From assembly GCF_900167025.1 (NCBI RefSeq), contig NZ_FUXC01000008.1, positions 22,356-86,355 on the forward strand: DNA of 64,000 nucleotides, in the 5' to 3' direction. The position numbers were made by a program, and so were the translations under genes. This document shows, piece by piece, positions 25,644 to 34,310 of the stretch. The notes under the pieces were generated by a model. It saw only the letters and a program-made list of their open reading frames with translations. It did not search any database and was not told the DNA's origin. Positions within the stretch are counted from its first letter, which is position 1; every line of letters begins with the position of its first letter. This DNA comes from Treponema berlinense. Its GTDB lineage: Bacteria; Spirochaetota; Spirochaetia; Treponematales; Treponemataceae.

Positions 25644-27179
25644 ATGATAACTTTCTTTGCTGCGCTTGTGATTTTGATTGTAGGTTATATGATCTATGGC
25701 AAAATCGTGGAAAAAATCTTTGCACCGAACGACCATGCAACTCCTGCTGTTGCAAATCCTGACGGTGTAGATTATGTTCCTATCTCTACTGGAAAGGCTT
25801 TTTTAATTCAGCTTTTGAATATTGCCGGCCTTGGTCCTATTTTTGGCGCGATTTCTGGAGCCATGTGGGGACCTAGCGTTTACCTTTGGATTGTCTGTGG
25901 TACTCTTTTAGCCGGAGCTGTCCACGACTTTATGTCTGGTATGCTTTCTGAAAGAAACGACGGTGCTTCTATTTCTGAAGTTACTGGAAAATATCTTGGT
26001 CCTGTAATGCACAATGTAATGCGTGTATTCTCAGTTGTTCTTCTTGTAATGGTCGGCGTTGTATTTATGGTAGGACCTGCTGGTCTTCTTGCCCGCCTTA
26101 CTCCTGAATGGCTTGATATAAGGGTTTGGACTGTAATAATTCTTATTTATTACTTCCTGGCAACACTCCTTCCAATCGATAAGATTATTGGCCGTGTTTA
26201 TCCTTTGTTCGGAATCCTGCTTATTTTAATGGCAATCGGTATTGCAATCGGAACAATTATTCACTCTGGTGAGCGCCCGATGATGGAACTTACACTTAAA
26301 AACCTGTTCCCTGGAACTGTAGACAGTGTGACTGGAAAGGTTACTGGTGTTCGCCCGATTTGGCCTCTGATGTTTATTACAGTTGCCTGTGGCGCTATTT
26401 CTGGTTTCCATGCAACTCAGTCTCCGATTGTTTCCCGCTGTATTAAAAGTGAACGTGAAGGACGCAAGATTTTCTACGGTGCAATGGTTGCTGAAGGTAT
26501 TATTGCCTTGATTTGGGCTGCCGCTGCGGTTGCATTCTTCTGGAATAAAGACGGCGCTGGAACTGGACTTTCCGCTTTGAAAGCTATTGGCGGCGGAAAC
26601 TCAAATTCTGTTTATGATATGTGTGTTGCCCTTCTTGGAAAATTCGGCGGTCCAATCGCATTGCTTGGTGTAATTGTTTGTCCGATTACTTCCGGTGATA
26701 CAGCATTCCGCGGTGCCAGAATGACAATTTTTGACTGGTTTAAACTTGATGAGAAAAAAATCCGTGTTCGTCTTTCTGTTGCGGTTCCGCTTCTTTTGAT
26801 TGGATATGGAATTTCATTTATCAACTACAATGTTGTATGGAGATACTTCTCTTGGTCTAACCAGACTTTGGCAATGATTGTTCTTTGGGCAGCTTCTGTT
26901 TACCTTGCGACAAACTACGGTCCAAATCCAAACCGCTGTTGGCTTACTGTTGTTCCTGCGACATTTATGTCTGCTGTAAGTATTACTTACCTGCTTTATG
27001 CTCCAGAATGTTTTAACCTTGGAGCGCATGGTACAACTGGTCTTACGGTTTCTTATGTTGGCGGTGTTGTTGTTGCCTGTGTTTTCCTTGCAATTTTCTT
27101 GCTTACTACTTACAGAAATCCTGCAAAGAGTCTTGAAAGACAGCAAAATGTAGATATTAGCCGTAAAGCTGCACATTAG
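25644..27179 (+). CDS. cstA: carbon starvation protein CstA-type peptide/pyruvate transporter
   Basis: This 511-residue polytopic membrane protein has about 14 hydrophobic segments from residue 1 to 490. Family signatures include LLNIAGLGPIFGAISGAMWG (about 53-72), FMSGMLSERNDGASISE (about 95-111), ISGFHATQSPIVSRCIKSER (about 252-271) and CPITSGDTAFRGARMTI (about 347). CstA/YjiY proteins import peptides or pyruvate, often when carbon is scarce. The length matches the shorter, treponeme/clostridial form rather than the 700-residue E. coli form. It has a strong ribosome binding site and a strong terminator, so it is monocistronic. Confidence 0.93.
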   Translation: MITFFAALVILIVGYMIYGKIVEKIFAPNDHATPAVANPDGVDYVPISTGKAFLIQLLNIAGLGPIFGAISGAMWGPSVYLWIVCGTLLAGAVHDFMSGMLSERNDGASISEVTGKYLGPVMHNVMRVFSVVLLVMVGVVFMVGPAGLLARLTPEWLDIRVWTVIILIYYFLATLLPIDKIIGRVYPLFGILLILMAIGIAIGTIIHSGERPMMELTLKNLFPGTVDSVTGKVTGVRPIWPLMFITVACGAISGFHATQSPIVSRCIKSEREGRKIFYGAMVAEGIIALIWAAAAVAFFWNKDGAGTGLSALKAIGGGNSNSVYDMCVALLGKFGGPIALLGVIVCPITSGDTAFRGARMTIFDWFKLDEKKIRVRLSVAVPLLLIGYGISFINYNVVWRYFSWSNQTLAMIVLWAASVYLATNYGPNPNRCWLTVVPATFMSAVSITYLLYAPECFNLGAHGTTGLTVSYVGGVVVACVFLAIFLLTTYRNPAKSLERQQNVDISRKAAH

Positions 27180-27188
27180 ACTGAAAGA

Positions 27189-27218
27189 ATTTTCTAAAAA
27201 CTAAAGTTTTTAGAAAAT
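27189..27218 (+). repeat. perfect 14-bp inverted repeat just after cstA
   Basis: ATTTTCTAAAAACT at 27189-27202 is followed by two bases and its exact complement at 27205-27218. There is no T-run directly after it. It may protect the mRNA 3' end or act in both directions as a barrier. Confidence 0.6.
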
Positions 27219-27264
27219 AGAACAGGCCGGCTGTAATAAATGTTGCAGCCTGAAGTCTTAGATT

Positions 27265-27306
27265 GCCCTGTATGTTCTTTTTATAGAATGTACAGGGCTT
27301 TTTTTT
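27265..27306 (+). terminator. intrinsic terminator of cstA
   Basis: GCCCTGTA (27265-27272) pairs with TACAGGGC (27291-27298), with an inner TTCT/AGAA extension, followed by eight T. Confidence 0.9.
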
Positions 27307-27605
27307 GAAAGTTTAATGTTTGTTTTTATTTTTTTTCTAGCCCGGATCGCCACGGAAAGACCGGACGAGCGCAGCGAGGAGGACTTGCAGTAAGAGCCGG
27401 ATAAGACAGAAAATGTGCTCCAATTATTTACTTTGAAAGAAATTAAGCTCAGAGGTAAGAATCAACTAGACTAAAAAAAAAGAATTTGATAATATGTAAA
27501 AACTGTTTAGCTTCCCTCTAAGCAGTACATAACTTTGAAAATCAAGTAACAGTTTCTGCGCGGCTAGTGGAAATTTACACTTGATGATTTTTCAGGAGCA
27601 TTAAA
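27307..27605. other. rpsD upstream region with a GC-rich patch
   Basis: No gene is seen. Positions 27340-27405 are much richer in GC than the surroundings and contain AGCCCGGAT and, 50 bp later, GAGCCGGATA; they look like a decayed repeat. A candidate rpsD promoter is TTGAAA (27433-27438), 17 bp, TAAGAA (27456-27461), which would give a 140-nt leader. AGGAG precedes the rpsD start. Confidence 0.35.
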
Positions 27606-28199
27606 ATGGCTACAAAAAAAGGTCCTCGTTTTAAGGAATGTAGAAGACTTGGTGTAAACGTATGCGGACACCCAAAGGCTATGGAAAGAGCAGGGGCACC
27701 GGCTTTTAAGAAATCAAAGAAAACTTCTGACTACGGTCTTCATTTGATCGAAAAACAGAAAGTAAAGGCTTACTATGGTATTCTTGAACGCCAGCTTCGT
27801 CGTTACTTTGAATTGGCAACAAAATCATCAGAAATGACTGGTGTTGCTTTGCTTGTTTCTCTTGAAACACGCCTTGATAACCTTGTTTACCGCCTTGGAT
27901 TTGCTAGTTCAATCCGCATGGCTCGCCAGATGGTTTCTCATCGCCACATTGAAGTAGACGGAGTAAAAATCAATATTCCATCATACTCTGTAAAAGTTGG
28001 ACAGGTTATCTCTTTGGTTGAAAAAGCACAGAAGAGCGAACAGTTCAAAAAATCATGGCTTTCAGATACAAAGGCAAAATTTGACTATCTTGAACGCGAT
28101 GAAGAGAAGTTCTCTGGAAAACTTACCCGTCTTCCACTCCGTGCAGAAATCCCTGTACAGATTAATGAACAGATGGTAGTTGAATACTACTCAAAGTAG
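27606..28199 (+). CDS. rpsD: 30S ribosomal protein S4
   Basis: This primary 16S rRNA-binding protein of the small subunit has 197 residues. The N-terminal region holds ECRRLGVNVCGHPK (two cysteines only, not the four-Cys zinc form). The S4 RNA-binding domain covers about residues 90-155 (LETRLDNLVYRLGFASSIRMARQMVSHRHIEVDG, here only described in parts: RLDNLVYRLG and RQMVSHRH). The C-terminal EIPVQINEQMVVEYYS is typical. It is a single gene, not in an alpha-operon, as is common in spirochaetes. Start at ATG with AGGAG. Confidence 0.97.
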   Translation: MATKKGPRFKECRRLGVNVCGHPKAMERAGAPAFKKSKKTSDYGLHLIEKQKVKAYYGILERQLRRYFELATKSSEMTGVALLVSLETRLDNLVYRLGFASSIRMARQMVSHRHIEVDGVKINIPSYSVKVGQVISLVEKAQKSEQFKKSWLSDTKAKFDYLERDEEKFSGKLTRLPLRAEIPVQINEQMVVEYYSK

Positions 28200-28220
28200 T
28201 TTAACCGGCTGCTTTTTAAG

Positions 28221-28249
28221 ACCGTCAGTTTTTTGCTGGCGGTTTTTTT
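28221..28249 (+). terminator. intrinsic terminator of rpsD
   Basis: ACCGTCAG (28221-28228) pairs with CTGGCGGT (28236-28243), with one G-T pair, followed by a T-run. The bases right after it closely match those after the yebC terminator. Confidence 0.85.
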
Positions 28250-28339
28250 ATGTCTTATGATTTTTTTTGTTGATTTTGATTCTAAAATAATTCTAAAAAA
28301 CTAAACATTGAATTTTTCTTTTCCGATATTTATAAAGAG

Positions 28340-28852
28340 ATGAAAAAAAATTTACTTTTTGCTTTTACATTTTTATTTTTTCTTCCGGCGATTTATTCTA
28401 AAAACATCAATTTTCAGGTGGTTCAGAATAATCCTGGGTTTGATACGGTTTTTGCCGTGTCGAATCTTTTTGAACAGGCTTTGTCCGATTTTTTCTTTGA
28501 GTCAGGACATATCGTTTCAAATTCGCCTGTTTTTATAAAAGAAGATTCCAAGTCGGATTCGGCCGAACTGAAAAGGGCTCTTGCCGACACTTTGCTTGGC
28601 GGAATGGATGTTCTTGTAAGACTTGAAATAAAATATGATGAAAAGACTGCAAATAGTGCCGGCGCTCTTTTGCCGAATTCTGTAAAAAGCGTAAGCTGGC
28701 AAAATTATAATCCAAAAACTGGAAAGATTATTTCTGACGGAAGTATTTTTCCTGAAAAAGTTGATGCATCTAATAACAACGAGGCGGAGCTTTACAAATT
28801 TGCAAGTTTTGTTGCGGCTAAAGTTAGTTCAACATTAAAGAGTTTAAAATAA
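28340..28852 (+). CDS. exported protein of unknown function
   Basis: This 170-residue protein has a clear signal peptide (MKKNLLFAFTFLFFLPAIYSK, cleavage near residue 20). The rest is a mixed alpha/beta domain with NLFEQALSDFFFESGHIVSNSP and VLVRLEIKYDE, reminiscent of periplasmic or lipoprotein-like small domains. I do not recognise the family. No strong ribosome binding site is present; a weak promoter (TAAACA, 17 bp, GATATT at 28325-28330) would leave a leader of only 2-3 nt. The SPOR-domain gene follows 11 bp downstream, so the two are probably cotranscribed. Confidence 0.75.
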   Translation: MKKNLLFAFTFLFFLPAIYSKNINFQVVQNNPGFDTVFAVSNLFEQALSDFFFESGHIVSNSPVFIKEDSKSDSAELKRALADTLLGGMDVLVRLEIKYDEKTANSAGALLPNSVKSVSWQNYNPKTGKIISDGSIFPEKVDASNNNEAELYKFASFVAAKVSSTLKSLK

Positions 28853-28863
28853 AGGGGACGGAT

Positions 28864-30333
28864 ATGAAAAAAATTCTTTCATTGGTATTTGCTGTATTTA
28901 CTGTAGCAACGATTTTTGCGGCTGCTAGGCCTTCTGTTGACGGAAGGGCAGTTGTCTGCGAAGAAGGCGAAATGCCGAAAGGTTTATTTGCAAAAACTAT
29001 AGGTTATTTGCCTGGCGACAGCGTGACTGTAACAAATCCTGCTAACGGTACGACTGTTGACGTCCTCGTTTTGGGCTCGATTGATTCTGGAGAAGGCGTT
29101 GCGATTTTGCTTTCTTCGGAGGCGGCCGAAAAACTTTTGATAAAAAAAGACTCGAATGTTCAGGTAAAAATTACCAGACGCACCGGAAGCATTGACGAAA
29201 GCGTTTCTGGAACTGCTGTTTTGACGGAAGAAAGTGAAGAAAATGTTTCTGAGCCGGAAGCTGAGCAAAATATTGCTGAATCTGAAGAAAATCAGGATTC
29301 GGTGGAATTTGAGGAAGCTGAAACTCCGGTTGAAGAAAACAAAATTTCGGAATCTGATTCTGAGATTTCTGAATGTGAAACTCCTGTTGAAGATACGGAA
29401 ACTGTAGAACCGGAAAACACAGAGCCAGTAGAAGAAAATACTGGCTCTAAAGCCGAATCTGAAGTTCTGGAAGAAAAACCGGAAGATATTGAAAATGAAA
29501 ACTCTGAAGTTTTTGATGCCGATTCTTTTGACGAAGAATCTGAAGCTCCGGCGGACGAACAGAAAGAAGATCTTTCTGAGTCTGTAGAAACCGAAGAGCT
29601 TTCTGAAACAGAAGATACGAATACAGAAAATTCTCCAGAACCTTCAGAAGAAGATAATTCTGAAAAAATCGATGCTCCTGCTCCGGAAGCTCAGAAAGAG
29701 CCGGATGGTGAAATTGTTGACGAAAAAAAGCCGGAAAACTTGGAGACTGAAGAAGATTCTGCTAGCCCGGAAAGTTTTTCTGAAGATGTTGAAAATGCTG
29801 AGACTGAAACTTCTGACGATATAACAGAAGATAAAGAGCAGTCTGAGCATTTTGAATCTGAAGCTCTTTCAAAGGTTGATGGTACTGAGATTGCGGAAGA
29901 ATATGCTCCGATAGTGCTTACTCCTTCTGCCCTTAATCCGCCGGAAACAGAAAATGAAAACATTGAAGAGGAATCTAGAGATGAGCCTCTGAAAGAAGTT
30001 TTTGTTCCTGAACAGGCAGATGGAAAAGTTGAAAGTGTTTCTGTAGTAGAAGAAAATGCCGAAATCTCTGGCTTTGAAAGTTTTGTAACGACAGACGCCG
30101 AACTTAAAAAGGGAATGTACTATCTTCAGATTGCAACCCTTTCCAACGAAGAAAATGTTGCAAACCTTACTGAAAAATATGGTAAAAAATATCCGCTTGC
30201 TTTGATTAAGCAGGAAAATAAAAATGCCTATAGAGTTCTTGTCGGACCTCTTAACGCGGATGAATTTGGTATGATTAAAGAGCGTTTTGAATCTTACGGA
30301 TTTAAGGATGCCTTTCTTAGAAAAATAAAATAG
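28864..30333 (+). CDS. exported SPOR-domain protein with a long acidic linker
   Basis: This 489-residue protein has four parts: a signal peptide (1-20), a beta-rich domain (about 22-105, GDSVTVTNPANGTTVDVLVLG) resembling the double-psi barrel of RlpA-type proteins, a Glu/Ser/Asp-rich low-complexity linker (about 110-400) and a C-terminal SPOR domain (about 412-489, GMYYLQIATLSNEENV...YRVLVGPLN). SPOR domains bind peptidoglycan stripped of stem peptides at division sites. An RlpA-like lytic or structural role at the septum is likely, but the catalytic Asp/His of RlpA cannot be assigned with confidence. The acidic linker explains the long antisense open frames here. Confidence 0.85.
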   Translation: MKKILSLVFAVFTVATIFAAARPSVDGRAVVCEEGEMPKGLFAKTIGYLPGDSVTVTNPANGTTVDVLVLGSIDSGEGVAILLSSEAAEKLLIKKDSNVQVKITRRTGSIDESVSGTAVLTEESEENVSEPEAEQNIAESEENQDSVEFEEAETPVEENKISESDSEISECETPVEDTETVEPENTEPVEENTGSKAESEVLEEKPEDIENENSEVFDADSFDEESEAPADEQKEDLSESVETEELSETEDTNTENSPEPSEEDNSEKIDAPAPEAQKEPDGEIVDEKKPENLETEEDSASPESFSEDVENAETETSDDITEDKEQSEHFESEALSKVDGTEIAEEYAPIVLTPSALNPPETENENIEEESRDEPLKEVFVPEQADGKVESVSVVEENAEISGFESFVTTDAELKKGMYYLQIATLSNEENVANLTEKYGKKYPLALIKQENKNAYRVLVGPLNADEFGMIKERFESYGFKDAFLRKIK

Positions 30334-30346
30334 AAATTCAAAAAAT

Positions 30347-30385
30347 AAAAAAAAAGCACTTCGTTTTTTCTGAAGTGCTTTTTTT
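30347..30385. terminator. bidirectional intrinsic terminator
   Basis: AGCACTTC (30355-30362) pairs with GAAGTGCT (30372-30379), with A-rich sequence before and seven T after. It serves the SPOR gene and the convergent aminopeptidase. Confidence 0.9.
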
Positions 30386-30400
30386 GTTAAAGCTAAAAAA

Positions 30401-31723
30401 TTACAGTGTTAAGAATGCTTTGTAGGCCTCGTATGCCTGCTCGATGTCGAACCGGCTTGTTATTTCCCAAGGTGCGTGCATGCTCAAAACGCTTACTCCC
30501 GCATCCAAAACGTTCATTCCGTATTTTGCCGCAAGATATGCGATTGTTCCGCCGCCACCCTGATCGACTTTTCCAAGTTCTGCCATCTGGTACTTTACCG
30601 AGTTTTCGTCAAGAACTTTTCTTAAGGCTGCGATAAATTCCGGATTTGCGTCGCTTGCTCCGCTTTTTCCGCGGCTTCCTGTGTATTTGTTGAACACAAT
30701 TCCGCCTCCGAGAAATGACGCGTTGTTTTTGTCAAAAAGGTCGGCGTTCATTGGGTCATAGGCTGCGTTTACGTCGCTTGAAAGCATTGAGCAGTTTGCG
30801 AGGCAGCGGCGGACTGTTAATTCGCTGAATCCGTTTTCTGTGCGTGCAACCAGTTCTGCAACGGCGTTTTCAAAAAAGTGGCTTGCCATTCCTGTTGCGC
30901 CGACACTGCCGATTTCTTCTTTGTCTACGCAAAGACAGCAGAGTGTTTTTTTGCCTGCTTTTGAGTCGAAAAGCGCCTGGGCCGAAGTAAATGCGCATGA
31001 GCGGTCGTCCTGTCCGTATGCTAAGATTAGGCTTCTGTCGAGTCCGAGGTCGCGGGATTTTCCTGCTGGAACTACCTCAAGTTCTGCCGAGCCAAAATCT
31101 TCTTCTTCGATTCCGTATTTTTCTTTTAACAGTTTTAGAATATTTTTTTTGGCAGCTTCTTTTTCTTTTGAGTCTTTTACAGGATTTTCTGAGCCGACAA
31201 TCAGGTCAAGGTTTTCGCCGGGAATAAAATCCGAGGCGGTTTCTTTCATTTGCTTTTGGGCAAGATGAGGAAGAATATCGCTTATTACGAAAACCGGTTC
31301 TGATTCATCTTCTCCGAGACAGACATTTACTGTTTTTCCGTCTTTTGTGCAGATAACTCCGTGGAGGGCGAGAGGCATTGCTACCCACTGGTATTTTTTT
31401 ATTCCGCCGTAATAGTGGGTGTTTAAGTAAACCACAAAATCTTTTTCGTAGAGCGGATTTTGCTTTATGTCAAGACGAGGTGAGTCGATGTGCGCTCCCA
31501 GGACGTTCAAGCCTTTTTCTAGTGGCTCAGTTCCGAGTTCAAAAAGGGCAACTGCTTTATTCATTTTTTGAATATAAACCTTGTCGCCTGGTTTTACGCT
31601 GGAAACTGAGGTTAAATCTTTGTAGCCGTTTTTTTCGGCAAGCTCGATTATTTGTTTTGCGCATTCACGCTCTGTTTTTCCATTGTTCAGAAAGTTTTTG
31701 TAATTATTGATTAAATCTGACAT
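30401..31723 (-). CDS. M18-family aspartyl aminopeptidase
   Basis: This 440-residue zinc aminopeptidase removes N-terminal acidic residues from peptides in the cytoplasm. Zinc-site regions are visible: GAHIDSPRLDIKQNPLYE (about 83), YGQDDRSCAFTSAQAL (about 243), CVDKEEIGSVGATG (about 271) and the C-terminal VSVLSMHAPWEITSRFD with its His. I start at 31723 because GGGAG precedes that ATG; the longer ORF to 31756 begins in non-coding sequence. The gene ends close to the shared terminator. Confidence 0.93.
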   Translation of the reverse strand: MSDLINNYKNFLNNGKTERECAKQIIELAEKNGYKDLTSVSSVKPGDKVYIQKMNKAVALFELGTEPLEKGLNVLGAHIDSPRLDIKQNPLYEKDFVVYLNTHYYGGIKKYQWVAMPLALHGVICTKDGKTVNVCLGEDESEPVFVISDILPHLAQKQMKETASDFIPGENLDLIVGSENPVKDSKEKEAAKKNILKLLKEKYGIEEEDFGSAELEVVPAGKSRDLGLDRSLILAYGQDDRSCAFTSAQALFDSKAGKKTLCCLCVDKEEIGSVGATGMASHFFENAVAELVARTENGFSELTVRRCLANCSMLSSDVNAAYDPMNADLFDKNNASFLGGGIVFNKYTGSRGKSGASDANPEFIAALRKVLDENSVKYQMAELGKVDQGGGGTIAYLAAKYGMNVLDAGVSVLSMHAPWEITSRFDIEQAYEAYKAFLTL

Positions 31724-31758
31724 TTTTTTTATTCTCCCGTAAAAACAAGTTTGCAAAT

Positions 31759-31790
31759 TAAAAAATAAAAACCACGAAAAAATCCGTGGC
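31759..31790 (-). terminator. intrinsic terminator of ssrA
   Basis: On the minus strand CCACG (31785-31789) and CGTGG (31772-31776) form a stem followed by a T-rich run to 31759, right after the tmRNA 3' end. Confidence 0.75.
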
Positions 31791-31801
31791 TTTTATAAAA
31801 G

Positions 31802-32183
31802 TGGAGATGGGGGGAATTGAACCCCCGTCCGAAAGTGTAATCCAAATACATCTACATGTTTAGTTATGCGAACTGGTTGTCGGGAAACACTTGGCAGCAT
31901 AACAAGCATTGTCTCCGTATTCATCCTAAAAAGTCCCACAAATCCGGCTGAAATGATTTATGGCAAGTCCCTGTTTGTAACAGAACGTCTTAAAGTTAGG
32001 AACAGCACCCCAAGAGTTCCGGCTAACGCAGACTAAGCAGCGAGAGCTTCTGCAGAAGAAGCTTCAACAACTTCTTCTTCTTTTCTTGCGAAAATTGCAG
32101 TTATTTTTGTGTCAGTTTGGGGAACCTTCACTCCCACATGCAGTAAGTGCATTATTCACAGTCGTCGAAACCGGTGCACCCCC
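31802..32183 (-). ncRNA. ssrA: transfer-messenger RNA (tmRNA)
   Basis: tmRNA frees stalled ribosomes and tags the unfinished protein. The tRNA-like ends pair: GGGGGTG at the 5' end (32177-32183) with CATCTCC at the 3' end (31803-31809). The T arm (GGGGGTTCAATTCCCCC) and 5' ...GGTTTCGACGACTG are typical. The CCA end is not encoded. The tag frame runs from the resume codon GCA at 32098 to TAG at 32033, after the usual AATAACT. It codes 21 residues, beginning AIFARKEEEVV and ending SSAEALAA. The last ALAA is the protease signal. Tags in T. pallidum and T. denticola end DSFDYALAA and are much shorter, from memory. Confidence 0.95.
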
Positions 32184-32199
32184 ATTTATTCTCTATAAA

Positions 32200-32228
32200 A
32201 ATATAGTAAATTTAAATAAAAGCGTCAA
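32200..32228 (-). promoter_or_regulatory. ssrA promoter with -35 box inside the clpX terminator
   Basis: On the minus strand TTGACG (32223-32228), 17 bp and TATATT (32200-32205). The mature tmRNA starts about 17 nt after the -10 box, so a short 5' leader would be removed, as by RNase P. Confidence 0.7.
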
Positions 32229-32253
32229 TCAAAATGCTGTAGATTGACGCTTT
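32218..32253 (-). terminator. clpX terminator
   Basis: AGCGTCAAT and ATTGACGCT (32221-32229 and 32243-32251) form a 9-bp stem; on the minus strand TTTTATTT follows. Its distal arm supplies the ssrA -35 box. Confidence 0.8.
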
Positions 32254-32260
32254 ATTTTGT

Positions 32261-33553
32261 TTATGCCGTTACTTTAGAACCGATTAAAAGTGTTTCTGGA
32301 GAAGGAAGTTTTCCTGAAAGAACGATGTCCTTTGTGACGGTGAATTTCTTCTTTCCCTTGATGCTTGGAGCTTCGTACATAAGATCCATTAGGAGTTTTT
32401 CGCAGATTGAGCGGAGTCCTCGCGCCCCGGTTTTTTGCTTGATTGCAATATCTGCTATTTCTTCAAGTGCGTCTGGAGTAAATTCAAGATCCAGATCGTC
32501 AAGCGCAAAACTTGCCTTAAGCTGCTTTATAATGGAATTCTTTGGTTCTGTAAGAATTCGTGTTAAGTCTGCCTTTGTAAGTTCCTTGAGTGCTACAGTG
32601 ATTGGCATACGGCCGATGATTTCCGGAATAAGACCGAATTTTACAAGGTCGTCCGGCGTGCACTGGTTTAAAAGCTCCATTTTCTGGGATTCGTCCATGG
32701 TTCCGATGTTTCCGCCAAATCCCATTGTTTTTCCTGCAATGCGCTGTTCAATAATCTTATCGATTCCAACAAATGCTCCTCCAAGAATAAAGAGGATGTT
32801 TGTCGTGTCGATTTCAATCATTTCCTGGTTCGGATGTTTGCGTCCGCCCTGAGGTGGAACTGAGGCAACTGTTCCTTCGATGATTTTAAGCAGAGCCTGC
32901 TGTACGCCTTCTCCGCTTACATCGCGGGTTATAGAAGTGTTTTCGCTTTTTCTGCCGATTTTGTCGATTTCGTCAATAAAGATGATTCCGCGTTCTGCAG
33001 CCTGAACATTTCCGTCTGCGGCGTTGATCAGCTTAAGAAGGACATTTTCTACGTCTTCGCCGACATAGCCTGCTTCCGTAAGAGTTGTTGCGTCTGCAAT
33101 TGCAAAAGGAACGTTCAGTTTTTGAGCCAGTGTCTTTGCGAGAAGGGTTTTTCCGCTTCCTGTTGGTCCTATAAGAAGAACGTTTGATTTTTCGATTTTT
33201 ACCTTGTCTTCGCCGTCGGCTTCAAAATCTGGGAGCGAGCCTGATTTTTGGGCTGCCATTCTTTTATAGTGGTTGTAAACTGCAACCGAAAGAACTTTTT
33301 TTGCGTAATCCTGGCCTACAACGTACTGATCGAGATATTCCTTGAATTCTTTTGGAGAAGAAACATCGCTTAAATCGATTGGGGTAAGGCTGCTTTCGTT
33401 TTCCAGTCCGATAAGATACTGTTCACAGGCTTCTACACATTGAGAACAAATGCGAAGCTCGTTGTTTGGACCGCCTGCAACCAGAGGTCTTTTTTCTCCG
33501 CCTGGTCTTCCGCAAAATGAACAGCGGTTGTTTTCGTTATGAAATCCTAACAT
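32261..33553 (-). CDS. clpX: ClpX, ATPase subunit of ClpXP protease
   Basis: This 430-residue AAA+ unfoldase feeds substrates, including tmRNA-tagged proteins, to ClpP. The N-terminal zinc finger has CSFCG (about 12-16) and [10 protein letters not shown] (about 37-46). Walker A is GPTGSGKT (about 128), Walker [10 protein letters not shown] (about 193) and the pore loop GYVGEDV (about 162). The IGF-type ClpP-binding loop lies in GFGGNIGT (about 278), not a canonical IGF. Its start overlaps the clpP stop by one base. ssrA lies directly downstream. Confidence 0.97.
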   Translation of the reverse strand: MLGFHNENNRCSFCGRPGGEKRPLVAGGPNNELRICSQCVEACEQYLIGLENESSLTPIDLSDVSSPKEFKEYLDQYVVGQDYAKKVLSVAVYNHYKRMAAQKSGSLPDFEADGEDKVKIEKSNVLLIGPTGSGKTLLAKTLAQKLNVPFAIADATTLTEAGYVGEDVENVLLKLINAADGNVQAAERGIIFIDEIDKIGRKSENTSITRDVSGEGVQQALLKIIEGTVASVPPQGGRKHPNQEMIEIDTTNILFILGGAFVGIDKIIEQRIAGKTMGFGGNIGTMDESQKMELLNQCTPDDLVKFGLIPEIIGRMPITVALKELTKADLTRILTEPKNSIIKQLKASFALDDLDLEFTPDALEEIADIAIKQKTGARGLRSICEKLLMDLMYEAPSIKGKKKFTVTKDIVLSGKLPSPETLLIGSKVTA

Positions 33554-34173
33554 TATTTTGCCTCTTTATCTGATGAAACTCTTTTTGGCATTACTTTGTC
33601 AACAATGCCGTATTCCTTTGCTTCTGTGGCTGTCATGTAGAAGTCTCGCTCAATGTCTTTTGCAACCTGCTCGTAAGATTTCCCTGTTTTTTCGGCAAGA
33701 AATTCAATTGAGAGTTTTTTGATTCTTAAAAGTTCTTTTGCCTGGACAGTAATATCGCTTTCCTGACCGCGAACTCCACCTGAAGGCTGGTGAATCATAA
33801 TGCGGCTTGAAGGAAGAGAAAATCTTTTGCCTATTGTTCCGCCGGCAAGAATCAGAGCGCCCATTGAGCAAGCCTGGCCGATACAGATTGTCTGAATATC
33901 GCATTTTACGTATTGCATTGTGTCGTAAATTGCAAGACCTGCTGTAACGCTTCCGCCCGGAGAATTGATGTACATGTTTATGTCCTTGTCTGGATTTTCT
34001 GATTCAAGAAAAAGAATCTGCGCTACAATCAAATCTGCCGTAACGTCATTTATTTCGCCATCAACAAAGATGATTCTGTCTTTTAAAAGTCTTGAAAAAA
34101 TATCGTAAGCACGTTCTCCGTTTCCGCTTCTTTCGATTACCTGTGGTACTAAATTATTCATTGTTTCGTTCAT
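33553..34173 (-). CDS. clpP: ClpP, proteolytic subunit
   Basis: This 206-residue serine peptidase forms the barrel of ClpXP. The catalytic Ser lies in [14 protein letters not shown] (about 102), the His in [14 protein letters not shown] (about 127) and the Asp near [19 protein letters not shown] (about 176). The start ATG follows CGGAGC. It overlaps clpX by one base, so the two subunits are made from one mRNA. tig lies upstream on the same strand but ends in its own terminator. Confidence 0.97.
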   Translation of the reverse strand: MNETMNNLVPQVIERSGNGERAYDIFSRLLKDRIIFVDGEINDVTADLIVAQILFLESENPDKDINMYINSPGGSVTAGLAIYDTMQYVKCDIQTICIGQACSMGALILAGGTIGKRFSLPSSRIMIHQPSGGVRGQESDITVQAKELLRIKKLSIEFLAEKTGKSYEQVAKDIERDFYMTATEAKEYGIVDKVMPKRVSSDKEAK

Positions 34174-34242
34174 GTATATTGCTCCGATCTGGTATGATTT
34201 TCTTTAGATATTTTAAATATAACAAAAAAAATCTGGAAGTCC

Positions 34243-34288
34243 AAAAAAAAACGGAATGTAAACAAGATTTTTTTCTGTCACATTCCGT
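34243..34288 (-). terminator. intrinsic terminator of tig
   Basis: ACGGAATGT (34251-34259) and ACATTCCGT (34280-34288) form a 9-bp stem with eight T after it on the minus strand. Confidence 0.88.
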
Positions 34289-34310
34289 TCACATTTAAAC
34301 TTTTATAAAA

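Noticed and set aside
27307-27605. Riboswitch or known S4-type leader upstream of rpsD
   Set aside because: I could not fold the leader into any class I know; left as unassigned.
29691-29963. Minus-strand ORF inside the SPOR gene
   Set aside because: It is a Ser-rich shadow of the GAA/TCT-rich acidic linker.
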